NCBI GenBank assembly: GCA_014237395.1
Contig: JABZFP010000001.1
Location: 1 to 64,000, forward strand
Source: Desulfobacteraceae bacterium
GTDB lineage: Bacteria; Desulfobacterota; Desulfobacteria; Desulfobacterales; UBA5852
Length of the DNA stretch: 64,000 bases
Direction: 5' to 3'
A program made the translations under genes and the position numbers. Positions 44,356-53,046 of the stretch are shown here, piece by piece. The notes beneath the pieces were generated by a model. That model ran no database searches. It saw only the letters and a list, made by a program, of their open reading frames with translations, and was not told the DNA's origin. Each line of letters begins with the position of its first letter. Positions within the stretch are counted from its first letter, which is position 1.

Positions 44356-47325
44356 TTGAGTGAACCCATCGAACGGCTCATGGATGCCTACGAACGAAAT
44401 GTGAACAACTATCATCTGCTGATGTCGCGGCGCATCAAAGATGTGCTCTTGATTTCCAATCTCTATGATGCCTGCATCATCAACGAAGATTGCCGCCTGG
44501 CCGAGCGTATCGTAAGGGAATATCGTGGGCTGAACCTCAGCCGACCCCCCCGGGTCACGTGGGCGGCATCGGCGGACGAAGCCATGCGCCTTCTCGACCA
44601 ACAGGATTTTGACATGGTCATCACCATGTACCGGTTGGCCGGCATGGATGCATTTGGACTGGGGCGCAAGATAAAATCGCGTTGGCCCAACCTGCCGGTA
44701 CTCATGCTGACCCACAATCCGGTTCCTCCCCTGTACTGTGTTCCTGAGATTGGACGCATACCGGGCATCGATCACATTTTTTCCTGGTCCGGTGATGCGG
44801 ATCTGTCCATGTCCATGATTAAATGCGTGGAAGATCTGCAAAACGTCAAGCTGGATACCGAGCGGGCCGGCATCCGGGTGATCCTGCTGGCGGAGAGTTC
44901 CCAAGAGCAGTTGTCCGCATTGCTGCCGGTGCTCTATCGAGAAATCATGACCCAGAATGAAGCCGCCCTGGAAGAGGGGTTGGATGAAGAAGACCGTTTG
45001 ATTATCCGCCAGACCCGCCCCAAGGTGATTATCGCCGACCATTTCGAAGCCGCCGAACGGCTTTTCCACCAGTATAAACCCTATTTGATGGGGGTGATCG
45101 GCTCTTCCACCCTCGGCCGGGAATGCCGCCCGGAAGCTTGCATGGGGTTGGAACTTCTCAAAATAGTGCGTGCCGAGAGTCCCGATCTTCCCTTTTTATT
45201 CCTGACGGAGAATGAGGATGACACAGCCGCTGCGGAGGCATGTCATGCCGTGGCCGTGAACGCCACGGAAGCGCACCTGCAGGCGACATTGGTGGATTAC
45301 GGCCGACAGTTTTTCGGCTTCGGTGATTTTGTTTTCAAAGACCAGAACCAGAAAGAAATCGGACGCGCGCGATCCTTCAACCAGCTCAGGGACATGGTGA
45401 AGGATATTCCGGACGATGTCCTCATGGATGTTGCCAAGACGCCAACCCTGTGCCGCTGGCTCTACGCCCGAGGGGAGATTGTTCTGGCGGACCACCTTCA
45501 GCATCGGCTTTGCGAAGAAACCATGGACCGCTCGGACCGTGTACGACGGATGTTGGAAGAAACCCTGCAGGTGCGCCAAATTACCCGGCAGACAAGGATC
45601 GTCACCGATTTTGATCGGAATGACCAGACGGCCTTGACGGGATTTATGAAGATTGGCCACGGCTCAATGGGAGGGAAGGCAAGGGGGCTGGTGTTCCTGG
45701 CCTCTCAGATCAACCCGGAATCCGACTTGGTCAAACGTTTTCCGGATGTTCGCATTTATGTCCCCGACACGCTGGTCCTCACCACGGATGTATTCGAAGC
45801 CTTTGTGGAAGCCAATCAGCTGGACGTCTATTCACGGACAACCATGACGGACAGCGAAATCGCCGAGCAGTTTCTGTCCGGTCAATTGCCGGAGGCCATC
45901 CATGCGGACTTAAAGGCCGTCATCGAAAAGACGCCCTATCCCCTGGCCGTGCGATCATCGAGTTTGCTGGAAGATTCGCAATCCCGTCCCTATGCCGGTA
46001 TTTACAAGACCTACATGCTGCCCAACAACCAGCCTGACCCTGAAACGCGGCTCGATGAACTCGTCCGTGCGGTCAAGCTTGTACTGGCATCCACCTTCTT
46101 TGAGGAACCACGCGCTTTTGCCGCACGCGCACTGCAAAAACCGGATGAAGAGAAAATGGCCGTGATTATTCAACGGCTGGTGGGGCGTCCCTACGGCGAT
46201 CTCTTTTTTCCGGCCATTTCCGGTGTCGCCCAGTCCTACAATTACTACCCCATGGGGCCGATGAAACCGGAAGACGGCATCGCCAACATCGCCGTTGGAC
46301 TGGGCAAGTCCGTGGTCGATGGCGAACGGTCCCTCAGGTTCTGCCCTCGGTATCCCCAGCAGTTGCCGCAGTTTTCCATTGTTGAAGACATTCTGGAAAA
46401 CGCCCAGCGTGAATTCTATGGTCTGAAAACCGATTCTGGTGAGGCGAAGGCCGGGATTCATGAGGAATCCGCTCTGGTCAAACGCGATATCATGGATATC
46501 GAAGATCCCGTTCTCATGCGCCTGGTCGCCAGTACCTACCTGCCGGATGAACACCGCATCAAAGACACCGTTGCCGCGGGTGGGCACCCCGTGGTGACCT
46601 TTGCCGCCATTCTGAAATACGGTGCGCTGCCGCTACCGGAAATCCTCGCGGCGGTCATGGATGTCGGCCAGAAGGGCATGGACTGCGCGGTCGATGTGGA
46701 ATTTTCCATCAACCTGCCGCCTGACGGCGACGGTCCGCCGGAATTGGCGATTCTCCAGATCCGGCCCATGGCATCCAGGGGCGACATGGCCCCGGTGGAC
46801 ATCCTGCCGGAAGAAGCCAAACGCTGTTTCTGCTACTCGGAAAATGCCCTCGGCAATGGTGTCCTGCGCGATCTGACGGACATTATCTATGTCAAACCAA
46901 CCGATTTCGATGCCGCCAAGACCGTCGATATCGCCAAGGAGATCAGCCGGCTGAACGCCGTCCTGGCCAAAGAGGGGCGGAAATACATCCTGATCGGTCC
47001 CGGACGCTGGGGTTCCGCTGATTCATGGCTGGGCATCCCCGTGCGCTGGGCCGATATCTCGGGGGCGGCGGTCATTGTCGAAACGACACACCCTTCATTT
47101 ACCGCCGATCCGTCGCAGGGGTCGCATTTTTTTCACAACATGACGTCGTTGGGTATGACCTACCTGAATATCACCAGTGGCACGCGGGACTTTATCAAAC
47201 CAAGTTGGTTCAGCTCGCGTCCCGTCATGGGCGTAACACGGTTCCTGTCTCACATTCGCCTGAATCGCCCGGTGGTGGTGAAAGTCGACGGCCGGCGCTC
47301 TACCGGCATCATCCGCAACTCCTGA
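44356..47325 (+). CDS. PEP/pyruvate-binding domain protein with receiver-like N-terminus
   Basis: About 989 aa. Two receiver-like folds come first: ~20-115 (VLLISNLYDACII, FDMVITMYRLAGMDAF, VLMLTHN) and ~170-290 (PKVIIADHFEAAERL, PFLFLTENEDD). The central and C-terminal part is a PPDK_N-type ATP-grasp domain: HGSMGGKARGLVFLA, YPLAVRSSSLLEDSQSRPYAG, VIIQRLVGRPYGDLFFPAISGVAQSYN, NIAVGLGKSVVDGE, LQIRPM. The swivelling His domain and PEP-binding barrel of PEP synthase are absent, so it cannot run the full reaction alone. TTG at 44356 has AAGGTGA well placed; GTG at 44347 is the alternative. A signalling-coupled phosphotransfer role is inferred. Confidence 0.78.
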   Translation: MSEPIERLMDAYERNVNNYHLLMSRRIKDVLLISNLYDACIINEDCRLAERIVREYRGLNLSRPPRVTWAASADEAMRLLDQQDFDMVITMYRLAGMDAFGLGRKIKSRWPNLPVLMLTHNPVPPLYCVPEIGRIPGIDHIFSWSGDADLSMSMIKCVEDLQNVKLDTERAGIRVILLAESSQEQLSALLPVLYREIMTQNEAALEEGLDEEDRLIIRQTRPKVIIADHFEAAERLFHQYKPYLMGVIGSSTLGRECRPEACMGLELLKIVRAESPDLPFLFLTENEDDTAAAEACHAVAVNATEAHLQATLVDYGRQFFGFGDFVFKDQNQKEIGRARSFNQLRDMVKDIPDDVLMDVAKTPTLCRWLYARGEIVLADHLQHRLCEETMDRSDRVRRMLEETLQVRQITRQTRIVTDFDRNDQTALTGFMKIGHGSMGGKARGLVFLASQINPESDLVKRFPDVRIYVPDTLVLTTDVFEAFVEANQLDVYSRTTMTDSEIAEQFLSGQLPEAIHADLKAVIEKTPYPLAVRSSSLLEDSQSRPYAGIYKTYMLPNNQPDPETRLDELVRAVKLVLASTFFEEPRAFAARALQKPDEEKMAVIIQRLVGRPYGDLFFPAISGVAQSYNYYPMGPMKPEDGIANIAVGLGKSVVDGERSLRFCPRYPQQLPQFSIVEDILENAQREFYGLKTDSGEAKAGIHEESALVKRDIMDIEDPVLMRLVASTYLPDEHRIKDTVAAGGHPVVTFAAILKYGALPLPEILAAVMDVGQKGMDCAVDVEFSINLPPDGDGPPELAILQIRPMASRGDMAPVDILPEEAKRCFCYSENALGNGVLRDLTDIIYVKPTDFDAAKTVDIAKEISRLNAVLAKEGRKYILIGPGRWGSADSWLGIPVRWADISGAAVIVETTHPSFTADPSQGSHFFHNMTSLGMTYLNITSGTRDFIKPSWFSSRPVMGVTRFLSHIRLNRPVVVKVDGRRSTGIIRNS

Positions 47326-47440
47326 TCCGTCTGTTGCAGACGCCCCGCCCGGGAAGCGACCTGGACCCGGCGACCTGAAGATGACAAGGCGACAGGAGTC
47401 TGTTCATGTCATGCCATCTCAAGCATAGCGACCTTTCATC

Positions 47441-48646
47441 ATGATCGAGCTTTCCGACATCCAAACGGCGGCCAACCGAATCCAAAAGCATATCCTTGCC
47501 ACGCCCCTGGTTTTTTCACAGGCTTTCAGCCAGATGTTCGGCGGCGACGTCTATCTCAAGATGGAGAATTTGCAAAAAACCGGATCGTTCAAGGCGCGTG
47601 GGGCCATGAATCTGATCTTGGCGTTACGCGATCAGATACCGGAAAATGGCGTTGTGGCAGCCTCGGCCGGCAATCATGCCCAGGGCGTCGCGCTGGCGGC
47701 CCGTCAGGCCGGTCTCCCCGCCACGATCGTGATGCCGGTGGGGTCCTCTATCTCGAAACAGGAAGCCACCCGGAATTACGGCGGGCAGGTTCTGCTGGAA
47801 GGGCAGACGGTATCCGAAAGCCTGTTGGTGGCCCGGAAACTGGCCAATGACGGCCGGATGTTTATTCATCCCTTCGACGACCCGCTCATCATGGCCGGGC
47901 AGGGAACCGTGGCCCTCGAAATTCTGCAGACACTCCCCGATGTGAACCGGGTGATGATCCCGGTCGGTGGCGGGGGCCTTATCGCCGGAATGGCAGTCGC
48001 CCTGAAAGCCCTTAAACCAGCGATCACGATCACCGGGGTGCAGGCCGCCGTGTGTCCTTCAGCGGTGGAAGCGATGCGCAAGGGGCGGGTCGTCGAAGTC
48101 CCGGCAGCCACGTCGATCGCCGACGGGATCGTCGTGCGTCAAACCGGTGCCGGTCCGTTCGCCATCATCCACGGCCGGGTCGATGAGCTGGTTGTCGTCG
48201 AAGAGGACCAGATTGCCGCAGCCATCCTCCTGCTGATGGAGCGCAAGAAAAATGTTGCCGAAGGTGCCGGTGCGGTTGCCCTGGCCGCGCTGCTGGGCAA
48301 CGCCATCAGCCTGAAACCGGGGGAGAAAACCGTTCTGCTGATCAGCGGTGGGAACCTGGACAGCCCGCTGCTGGGGCGCATCATAAGAAAAGGACTGATT
48401 CAGAGTGGTCGCATCATGCGGGTAAACGTCATGCTTCCGGATGTGCCCGGCGCACTGGCCCGGTTGCTCAATCAGGTCGCCGACCACAAGGCCAACGTGC
48501 TGCATATCCACCACAATCGGTCGCGCCGGGATTTTCCGGTTAATATGACAGCCGTCGAACTGGAACTGGAAACCCGGGGGGAAGGGCATGCCGCGGAAAT
48601 CGAATCCGCTTTGCGCGATGCCGGCTATACTTTGATGTTCTGCTGA
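47441..48646 (+). CDS. ilvA: Threonine ammonia-lyase (threonine dehydratase) with ACT domain
   Basis: 401 aa. PLP fold type II with the Schiff-base Lys at about residue 51 (KTGSFKARGA), SAGNHAQGVA near 80, the phosphate-binding PVGGGGLIAGMA near 180, and LISGGNLDS near 307. The last ~75 residues are an ACT domain (VNVMLPDVPGALARLLNQVADHKANVLHI). The enzyme deaminates threonine to 2-oxobutanoate, feeding isoleucine synthesis or catabolism. One short ACT domain is the catabolic/TdcB-like or ilvA-short form. It is transcribed alone, after a 115-bp gap. Confidence 0.93.
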   Translation: MIELSDIQTAANRIQKHILATPLVFSQAFSQMFGGDVYLKMENLQKTGSFKARGAMNLILALRDQIPENGVVAASAGNHAQGVALAARQAGLPATIVMPVGSSISKQEATRNYGGQVLLEGQTVSESLLVARKLANDGRMFIHPFDDPLIMAGQGTVALEILQTLPDVNRVMIPVGGGGLIAGMAVALKALKPAITITGVQAAVCPSAVEAMRKGRVVEVPAATSIADGIVVRQTGAGPFAIIHGRVDELVVVEEDQIAAAILLLMERKKNVAEGAGAVALAALLGNAISLKPGEKTVLLISGGNLDSPLLGRIIRKGLIQSGRIMRVNVMLPDVPGALARLLNQVADHKANVLHIHHNRSRRDFPVNMTAVELELETRGEGHAAEIESALRDAGYTLMFC

Positions 48647-48790
48647 TAGCGCTGGCGAATCCCTTCTCTGTCCTCACATCCTGCCCGAATCACCTCAAAA
48701 TTGCCCCAGGAGCAGGTTTTCATGGCCTGCTTTAAGCCATGCCGCCTGGTGCACCTACCGATCCGGCTAAAGTTTCCCGCCGCGCCGGGT

Positions 48791-50026
48791 CTATAGATTC
48801 GAGGACAGGGAAAGCTGATGCTTGTTGATGGCCATGTTGAGCGGACCATGCACAAATTCATGGGGACGATCTTCAAAAGGCAGGTAGACGAGAAGGGCTT
48901 TACGCGGTTTGACGGTGATCCGGGGAAGCAGCTCCGCCACGCGTTCCAGAGGCCTGATGAGCCCCGCCAGGGTGACTTTCAGGGTTTGCATGGCTTCGCT
49001 CAAGGGAAGATTGGCGGTCAGGCAGCGCTGGTCGGGAACCGACCGGTTGAGGTTTTCCGGCGGCAGCGCCGTTGAAAAAACGTGCATCAAGCGCAGGAAA
49101 ACGCGGGGCCGGACTTTGAAGGCCGGCGACCAGAATCGAAAGGGGATGTTCTCCCATTCTTTTAGCGCAGCTTTCGGCAGGTTGGCCAATCGTACCAGGT
49201 CGGCATAAGACGTCAAGTCGGTGCCGCTGACGTCCGCTTGGATGCGCCAGAACGGCAGATATACCGGCTTGGGGTCATTGGTTCGGCTGTGAGCGCACGG
49301 AACCGCGGTGAAACCTGCTCGACTGGGCTGCCAGACGGAGTGGCAGTGATGACAGTGGAGCACCTGGGCGTCACTGGCGCCATCAAAATCCCAACCGCAG
49401 TTCGGGCAGAGGGTGGGGACAAAATGAAAGCGGGTGGCCGGAGGGCCGCCGGGGTAGTCGCCCGGATCAAATGGGCTTGCACTGGGCATTCGCAGGGGCT
49501 GATTGAGAACCGCATCGACGACGGTACGGTCCCGATAATAAGGCGCATAGATCAAGCTCACCGTTTCGCCGATCTGGGCCTGGTGGAGCAGGGGCTGCGC
49601 CAACGCGCGGTTGAAGCGGCGGTTGAAAATCGTCATGACATCATTCAGGGGCATTTGAGGGGAAATGAAATGGCCGGGTGTATCGGCCGTGACCACGCCG
49701 AGGGTGAGGGCCTGGCTTCGAAGCCCCAACGACACCGGAAAGTGTGGTGAGGGGCAGGCCTGATGGCTTGTGTCGATGAACTGGTCGTGGGTGTCGGCAG
49801 GGAGGCATGAAAACAGCATGCCTTTGAAGCGCCAGTAGGGGAAGTAAAACAATTCGCGATCCGCGGGTGCTTTATGGGGCAAATGGTACTGAAGATGCCC
49901 GCGTGTCAACAGGTAGGATTTCACACGGCAGTACGCGCAGGAAAACAGACGATCGGATTCCAGCAGCGTCGCCGGTGCGCCGCATTGCGGGCACTGGTGA
50001 TGGATTTTAAGGTCGGAGTTTTTCAC
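48791..50026 (-). CDS. Zinc-ribbon protein paired with an SPFH protein
   Basis: 411 aa. Two Cys4 zinc ribbons are visible: QCPQCGAPATLL with CAYC near residue 30, and LCPNCGWDF with HCHHCH near 215. Between and after them lies beta-rich sequence (FYFPYWRFKGMLF, VYLPFWRIQADVS, ALLVYLPFEDRPHEF) with no family I can name; the recurring YxPFWR pattern suggests a duplicated domain. Its start overlaps the end of the SPFH gene by 20 bp, so they are coupled. Function unknown; it may be a client or adaptor of the SPFH assembly. Confidence 0.65.
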   Translation of the reverse strand: MKNSDLKIHHQCPQCGAPATLLESDRLFSCAYCRVKSYLLTRGHLQYHLPHKAPADRELFYFPYWRFKGMLFSCLPADTHDQFIDTSHQACPSPHFPVSLGLRSQALTLGVVTADTPGHFISPQMPLNDVMTIFNRRFNRALAQPLLHQAQIGETVSLIYAPYYRDRTVVDAVLNQPLRMPSASPFDPGDYPGGPPATRFHFVPTLCPNCGWDFDGASDAQVLHCHHCHSVWQPSRAGFTAVPCAHSRTNDPKPVYLPFWRIQADVSGTDLTSYADLVRLANLPKAALKEWENIPFRFWSPAFKVRPRVFLRLMHVFSTALPPENLNRSVPDQRCLTANLPLSEAMQTLKVTLAGLIRPLERVAELLPRITVKPRKALLVYLPFEDRPHEFVHGPLNMAINKHQLSLSSNL

Positions 50027-51152
50027 CGCACGCGTTGCAATAGACAGCGTCCGTCAGGTTTTCGACACCGCACCGGGCACAGACGTTCTTATCCGGCGGC
50101 TGATCCACGGCATGACCGCAGCGCGAGCAGAATTTGGCATTCGGGGCCAGGTTCTTGCCGCACGCGATGCACTGGTGAAACACCAATTGCTGGTGGCCGC
50201 AATAGGGACAAAAGCGGGCGTTGAAGGGAATCGCCTGGCGGCATTCCGGACAACTTGCCTCAGGATCGTCTTTGGATGAAGACGGCTTTGATCCCGGCGG
50301 ATGGAAATGGTGGGCCAGCATGGCCGGCATCATCAAGCCGATTCCGGCTCCCATTCCCGCACCGGTCGCATCGCCGCTGCCTTCGGCCGCTTTTTCCATG
50401 GCCATGGCGGTTTTCATCTGCATGAGCTTGTGCATGTCGTCGATCGCCCCCATCCGGCTGCGCTCGTCAATGGCTTTCTGGACTTCGGCCGGAGGGGTAA
50501 TGGCGTTGATATAGAGATGCGTCAGCGCTAAGCCGAAGTGGCTGAAATCATCCTGCATGCGCTTGGCCATGCCTTCGGACAGGGTGTCATAACGGGACGG
50601 CAGGGACAGCAGGGAGTCGAGGTTTTCGCCCATGTGGTCATTGAAACGGCTGATAATGACCTGATTCAGGTATTCTTCGATGGCCTCGGTGGTGTAAACC
50701 CCCTGGGTACCCACCAGGCGGTTGATCATCAGGACGGGCTGGACAACCCGCAGATTGAACACACCAAAAGCCCGCAGACGGATCAGGCCGAGTTCCGTGT
50801 CTTTGAAGGCCACCGGGTCGCGCGTCCCCCATTTGAGGTTGGTAAAGACTTTCATGTTGACGAAATAGACTTCGGCCCGCAGCGGACTGGAAAGCCCCCA
50901 GGGCAGGCTGGCAATTTTGGTTAATATGGGGATGTTGCCCGTTTTGAGGGTGTGCCGGCCCGGCCCGAACGCCTCCAGTGCTTTACCTTTGTAATAGAAA
51001 ACGGCCGCCTGGTTTTCGCGCACCGTCAACTGAGCACCATATTTGATCTCGCCGGAGCCCTCCTGCGGTATACGCTGGACGAGTTGGGTACCGGAATCGT
51101 CAAACCACTCCAGGTTCTCGAGAAACACCAGATTCATTCGGTTCATATTCAT
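50007..51152 (-). CDS. SPFH-domain protein with C-terminal double zinc ribbon
   Basis: 381 aa from the ATG at 51152, with AGGAGG eight bases upstream. Residues ~35-255 form a virion-core/YdjI-type SPFH domain (LTVRENQAAVFYYKGKALEAF, RAEVYFVNMKVFTNLKWG, TEAIEEYLNQVIISRF). A Met/Ala/Gly-rich segment near 270-290 follows. The C-terminal ~100 residues carry five CxxC-type knuckles (SCPECRQ, FCPYCGH, QCIACGK, FCSRCGH, VCARCGV, YCNACGE). Such proteins form membrane-associated oligomers, and relatives of B. subtilis YdjI respond to membrane stress with PspA. Coupled to the zinc-ribbon gene downstream. Confidence 0.78.
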   Translation of the reverse strand: MNMNRMNLVFLENLEWFDDSGTQLVQRIPQEGSGEIKYGAQLTVRENQAAVFYYKGKALEAFGPGRHTLKTGNIPILTKIASLPWGLSSPLRAEVYFVNMKVFTNLKWGTRDPVAFKDTELGLIRLRAFGVFNLRVVQPVLMINRLVGTQGVYTTEAIEEYLNQVIISRFNDHMGENLDSLLSLPSRYDTLSEGMAKRMQDDFSHFGLALTHLYINAITPPAEVQKAIDERSRMGAIDDMHKLMQMKTAMAMEKAAEGSGDATGAGMGAGIGLMMPAMLAHHFHPPGSKPSSSKDDPEASCPECRQAIPFNARFCPYCGHQQLVFHQCIACGKNLAPNAKFCSRCGHAVDQPPDKNVCARCGVENLTDAVYCNACGEKLRP

Positions 51153-51434
51153 GCGGGATGCCTCCTGATGTCGGTCAGAAATCGACTGGAATAAATGCTC
51201 TTCAGCATAGAACCACGTCCGCCCGCTGAAGTCAATCGGGCATGCCCGTGTGTCAGTGAGCTGCCGTCTGCATGGTGCGCCAAAGCCGACAGCGTCGATA
51301 ATCCGTTGCCTTTGTGTTCTGTATTTGGTATGCCGCGAGTCTTCAATAAAACGGTCATAAACAAGGTGCGTCGTCACATGCGGCCGCATCGTTTTGCATT
51401 CGGATTGTATTTTCACGACAGGAAGGCGCCGGGT

Positions 51435-51584
51435 ATGACACCGATGGCCAAACGCTACCTATTCTACGGCATCAAGCTTCCCTTTATGCTTCTTTTGATC
51501 ATCCTTGGCTTTATGATGGAGTTTATCGTTGTATTGCCGTTTGCCGTCTTGGTGCAGATGGATGCAAGACGGCGGTGTAAATAA
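51435..51584 (+). CDS. Small predicted membrane protein (49 aa)
   Basis: Starts MTPMAKRYLFYGIK, then one hydrophobic span of about 30 residues (PFMLLLIILGFMMEFIVVLP) and a basic end (QMDARRRCK). The frame is open further upstream, but that part does not look like protein. It could be one long or two short membrane helices. No family recognised; composition and a single clear membrane segment are the only support. Confidence 0.4.
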   Translation: MTPMAKRYLFYGIKLPFMLLLIILGFMMEFIVVLPFAVLVQMDARRRCK

Positions 51585-51676
51585 GGACGGGGTTGTGTTG
51601 TCTTTGACTTCACTACCATCCTTCGCTATAACGTTTTTGTAAGAATCTTCCCCCCCCAAACCATCACGGAGGCGTT

Positions 51677-52726
51677 ATGCAGACCATAGGCATCGATGTC
51701 GGGTTCGGTTTCACCAAAGCGACCGACGGTAAACAAACCATCGTTTTTAAATCGATATACGGGGACGCCACGGAAATCCAATTCTGGGTCGATTTCCAGG
51801 ATCGCAATCTCACCGAATATTTCCACGTTACGATGGATGGGAAGTCCTATTTTGTAGGCGATCTTGCCGAACAGCAGTCCGACGCCGTGAGTTTCACGCT
51901 TGACCAGGATCGCATGATCGCCGATTTCGTCCGTCTCTTCGCCCTGACGGCAGCCGGGCTTTTTCTCAATAAAAATCAAGCCGGCGAGGAACCCCTGCGT
52001 ATCGTATCCGGGCTGCCCGTGGGTTTTTACAAACAATATCATGATCGTTTTCGGGATGCCTTGAAAGGGCGGCACGCCATTACCTATTTCAGCCCGGATG
52101 GGAGCCGCATGACCAAGAAGATGATCATCGATGCTGTTCAGATGCTGCCCCAGCCCATGGGAAGCGTGCTCAACCTCTTGATGAACGAGGAGGGCAAGAT
52201 TACCGATACCGAACTGGCCAAACAGAAAATCGGGGTGGTGGATATCGGCTTCCGGACCACCGACTATACCGTTATCGACCGTCTGCGCTATGTGGAAAAA
52301 AGCAGCCGTACGATGGATACCGGCATTTCCAAAGCGTATGCGGTTATCGCCAATAAATTGCGTGAGAACGGCGGGGTGAATGTCGAACTCTATCGGTTGT
52401 ACGAAGCGGTGCGCAAGGGCACCATCAAAATGAGGGGGCAGGGGTTCAATTTTGCCAAGATTCGCGACCAGATCTACGCCCAGCTGGCGATAACGATTGC
52501 CGGTGACATGGACCGGCTCTGGGCCAGTGACTGGGATATCGATACCATTGTTCTGACCGGTGGCGGATGCCAGGATCTGGCCGCGCACCTGCAGCCCCTG
52601 ATCACCGGCAATATCCGCACCGCCCCCAGCAAGAATGACGTGCGGTTGTCCAACGTGGAAGGCTACCTCAAATATGGCCGTTATCTCTGGCCTCAAAAAG
52701 CAGAACCGGAGGCCGATACGGTATAA
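51677..52726 (+). CDS. ParM/StbA-like actin-family ATPase
   Basis: 349 aa with the actin-fold motifs in order: phosphate 1 (IGIDVGFGFTKA, residues 4-15), a segment RIVSGLPVGFYKQY near 110, phosphate 2 (KIGVVDIGFRTTDYTVID near 190), the adenosine motif (TIVLTGGGCQDL near 295), and a Lys/Arg-rich segment KGTIKMRGQGF. This is the archaeal/plasmid ParM type (Alp-like), not MreB or FtsA. Plasmid relatives push DNA apart with an adaptor protein. Here no ParR-like gene or centromere repeat array is seen next to it, so the role in the chromosome is open. GGAGG precedes the ATG. Confidence 0.8.
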   Translation: MQTIGIDVGFGFTKATDGKQTIVFKSIYGDATEIQFWVDFQDRNLTEYFHVTMDGKSYFVGDLAEQQSDAVSFTLDQDRMIADFVRLFALTAAGLFLNKNQAGEEPLRIVSGLPVGFYKQYHDRFRDALKGRHAITYFSPDGSRMTKKMIIDAVQMLPQPMGSVLNLLMNEEGKITDTELAKQKIGVVDIGFRTTDYTVIDRLRYVEKSSRTMDTGISKAYAVIANKLRENGGVNVELYRLYEAVRKGTIKMRGQGFNFAKIRDQIYAQLAITIAGDMDRLWASDWDIDTIVLTGGGCQDLAAHLQPLITGNIRTAPSKNDVRLSNVEGYLKYGRYLWPQKAEPEADTV

Positions 52727-52770
52727 TTTACGGCGGACGGCCGCAAGGCATCGCGCTGCTGATCAAACAC

Positions 52771-52806
52771 GTCTCCATGATATTCCCCACCCAATGTCAT
52801 GGAGAC
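52771..52806. terminator. Inverted repeat between convergent genes
   Basis: Ten-base perfect arms GTCTCCATGA and TCATGGAGAC around a 16-base loop, placed between the ParM-like gene and the convergent small membrane protein gene. There is no U-run, but the position suggests a bidirectional transcription end. Confidence 0.5.
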
Positions 52807-52826
52807 ATCTGTTTGGAGCGTTTGGA

Positions 52827-53030
52827 TCAGGGATGCTTAAAATACCACACGGCAATGGGTAAGATAATGGCGGATAGGATTACGAGGATGCCGGGCGGTG
52901 TCAGATAGACGGCATACCACGGTTTGGCATTCCGTCGCGCCGCGCGGAGTTCACTCAGAAACCAGTTGCCGAGAAGGGCCGCGGCGGCCAGGATGGCGAT
53001 CAGTTTTACAAGTTGGGTAAGGACGGTCAT
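52827..53030 (-). CDS. Small membrane protein with two predicted helices (67 aa)
   Basis: Starts MTVLTQLVKLIAILAAAALL; residues ~8-24 and ~43-62 (PPGILVILSAIILPIAVWYF) are hydrophobic, with a basic loop RAARRNAKPWY between. The frame is open upstream but the ATG at 53030 fits the hydrophobic start. No family recognised. It lies 16 bp after the stop of the histidine kinase gene and is probably co-transcribed with it. Confidence 0.55.
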   Translation of the reverse strand: MTVLTQLVKLIAILAAAALLGNWFLSELRAARRNAKPWYAVYLTPPGILVILSAIILPIAVWYFKHP

Positions 53031-53046
53031 GTCGATCAGTCGCGCA

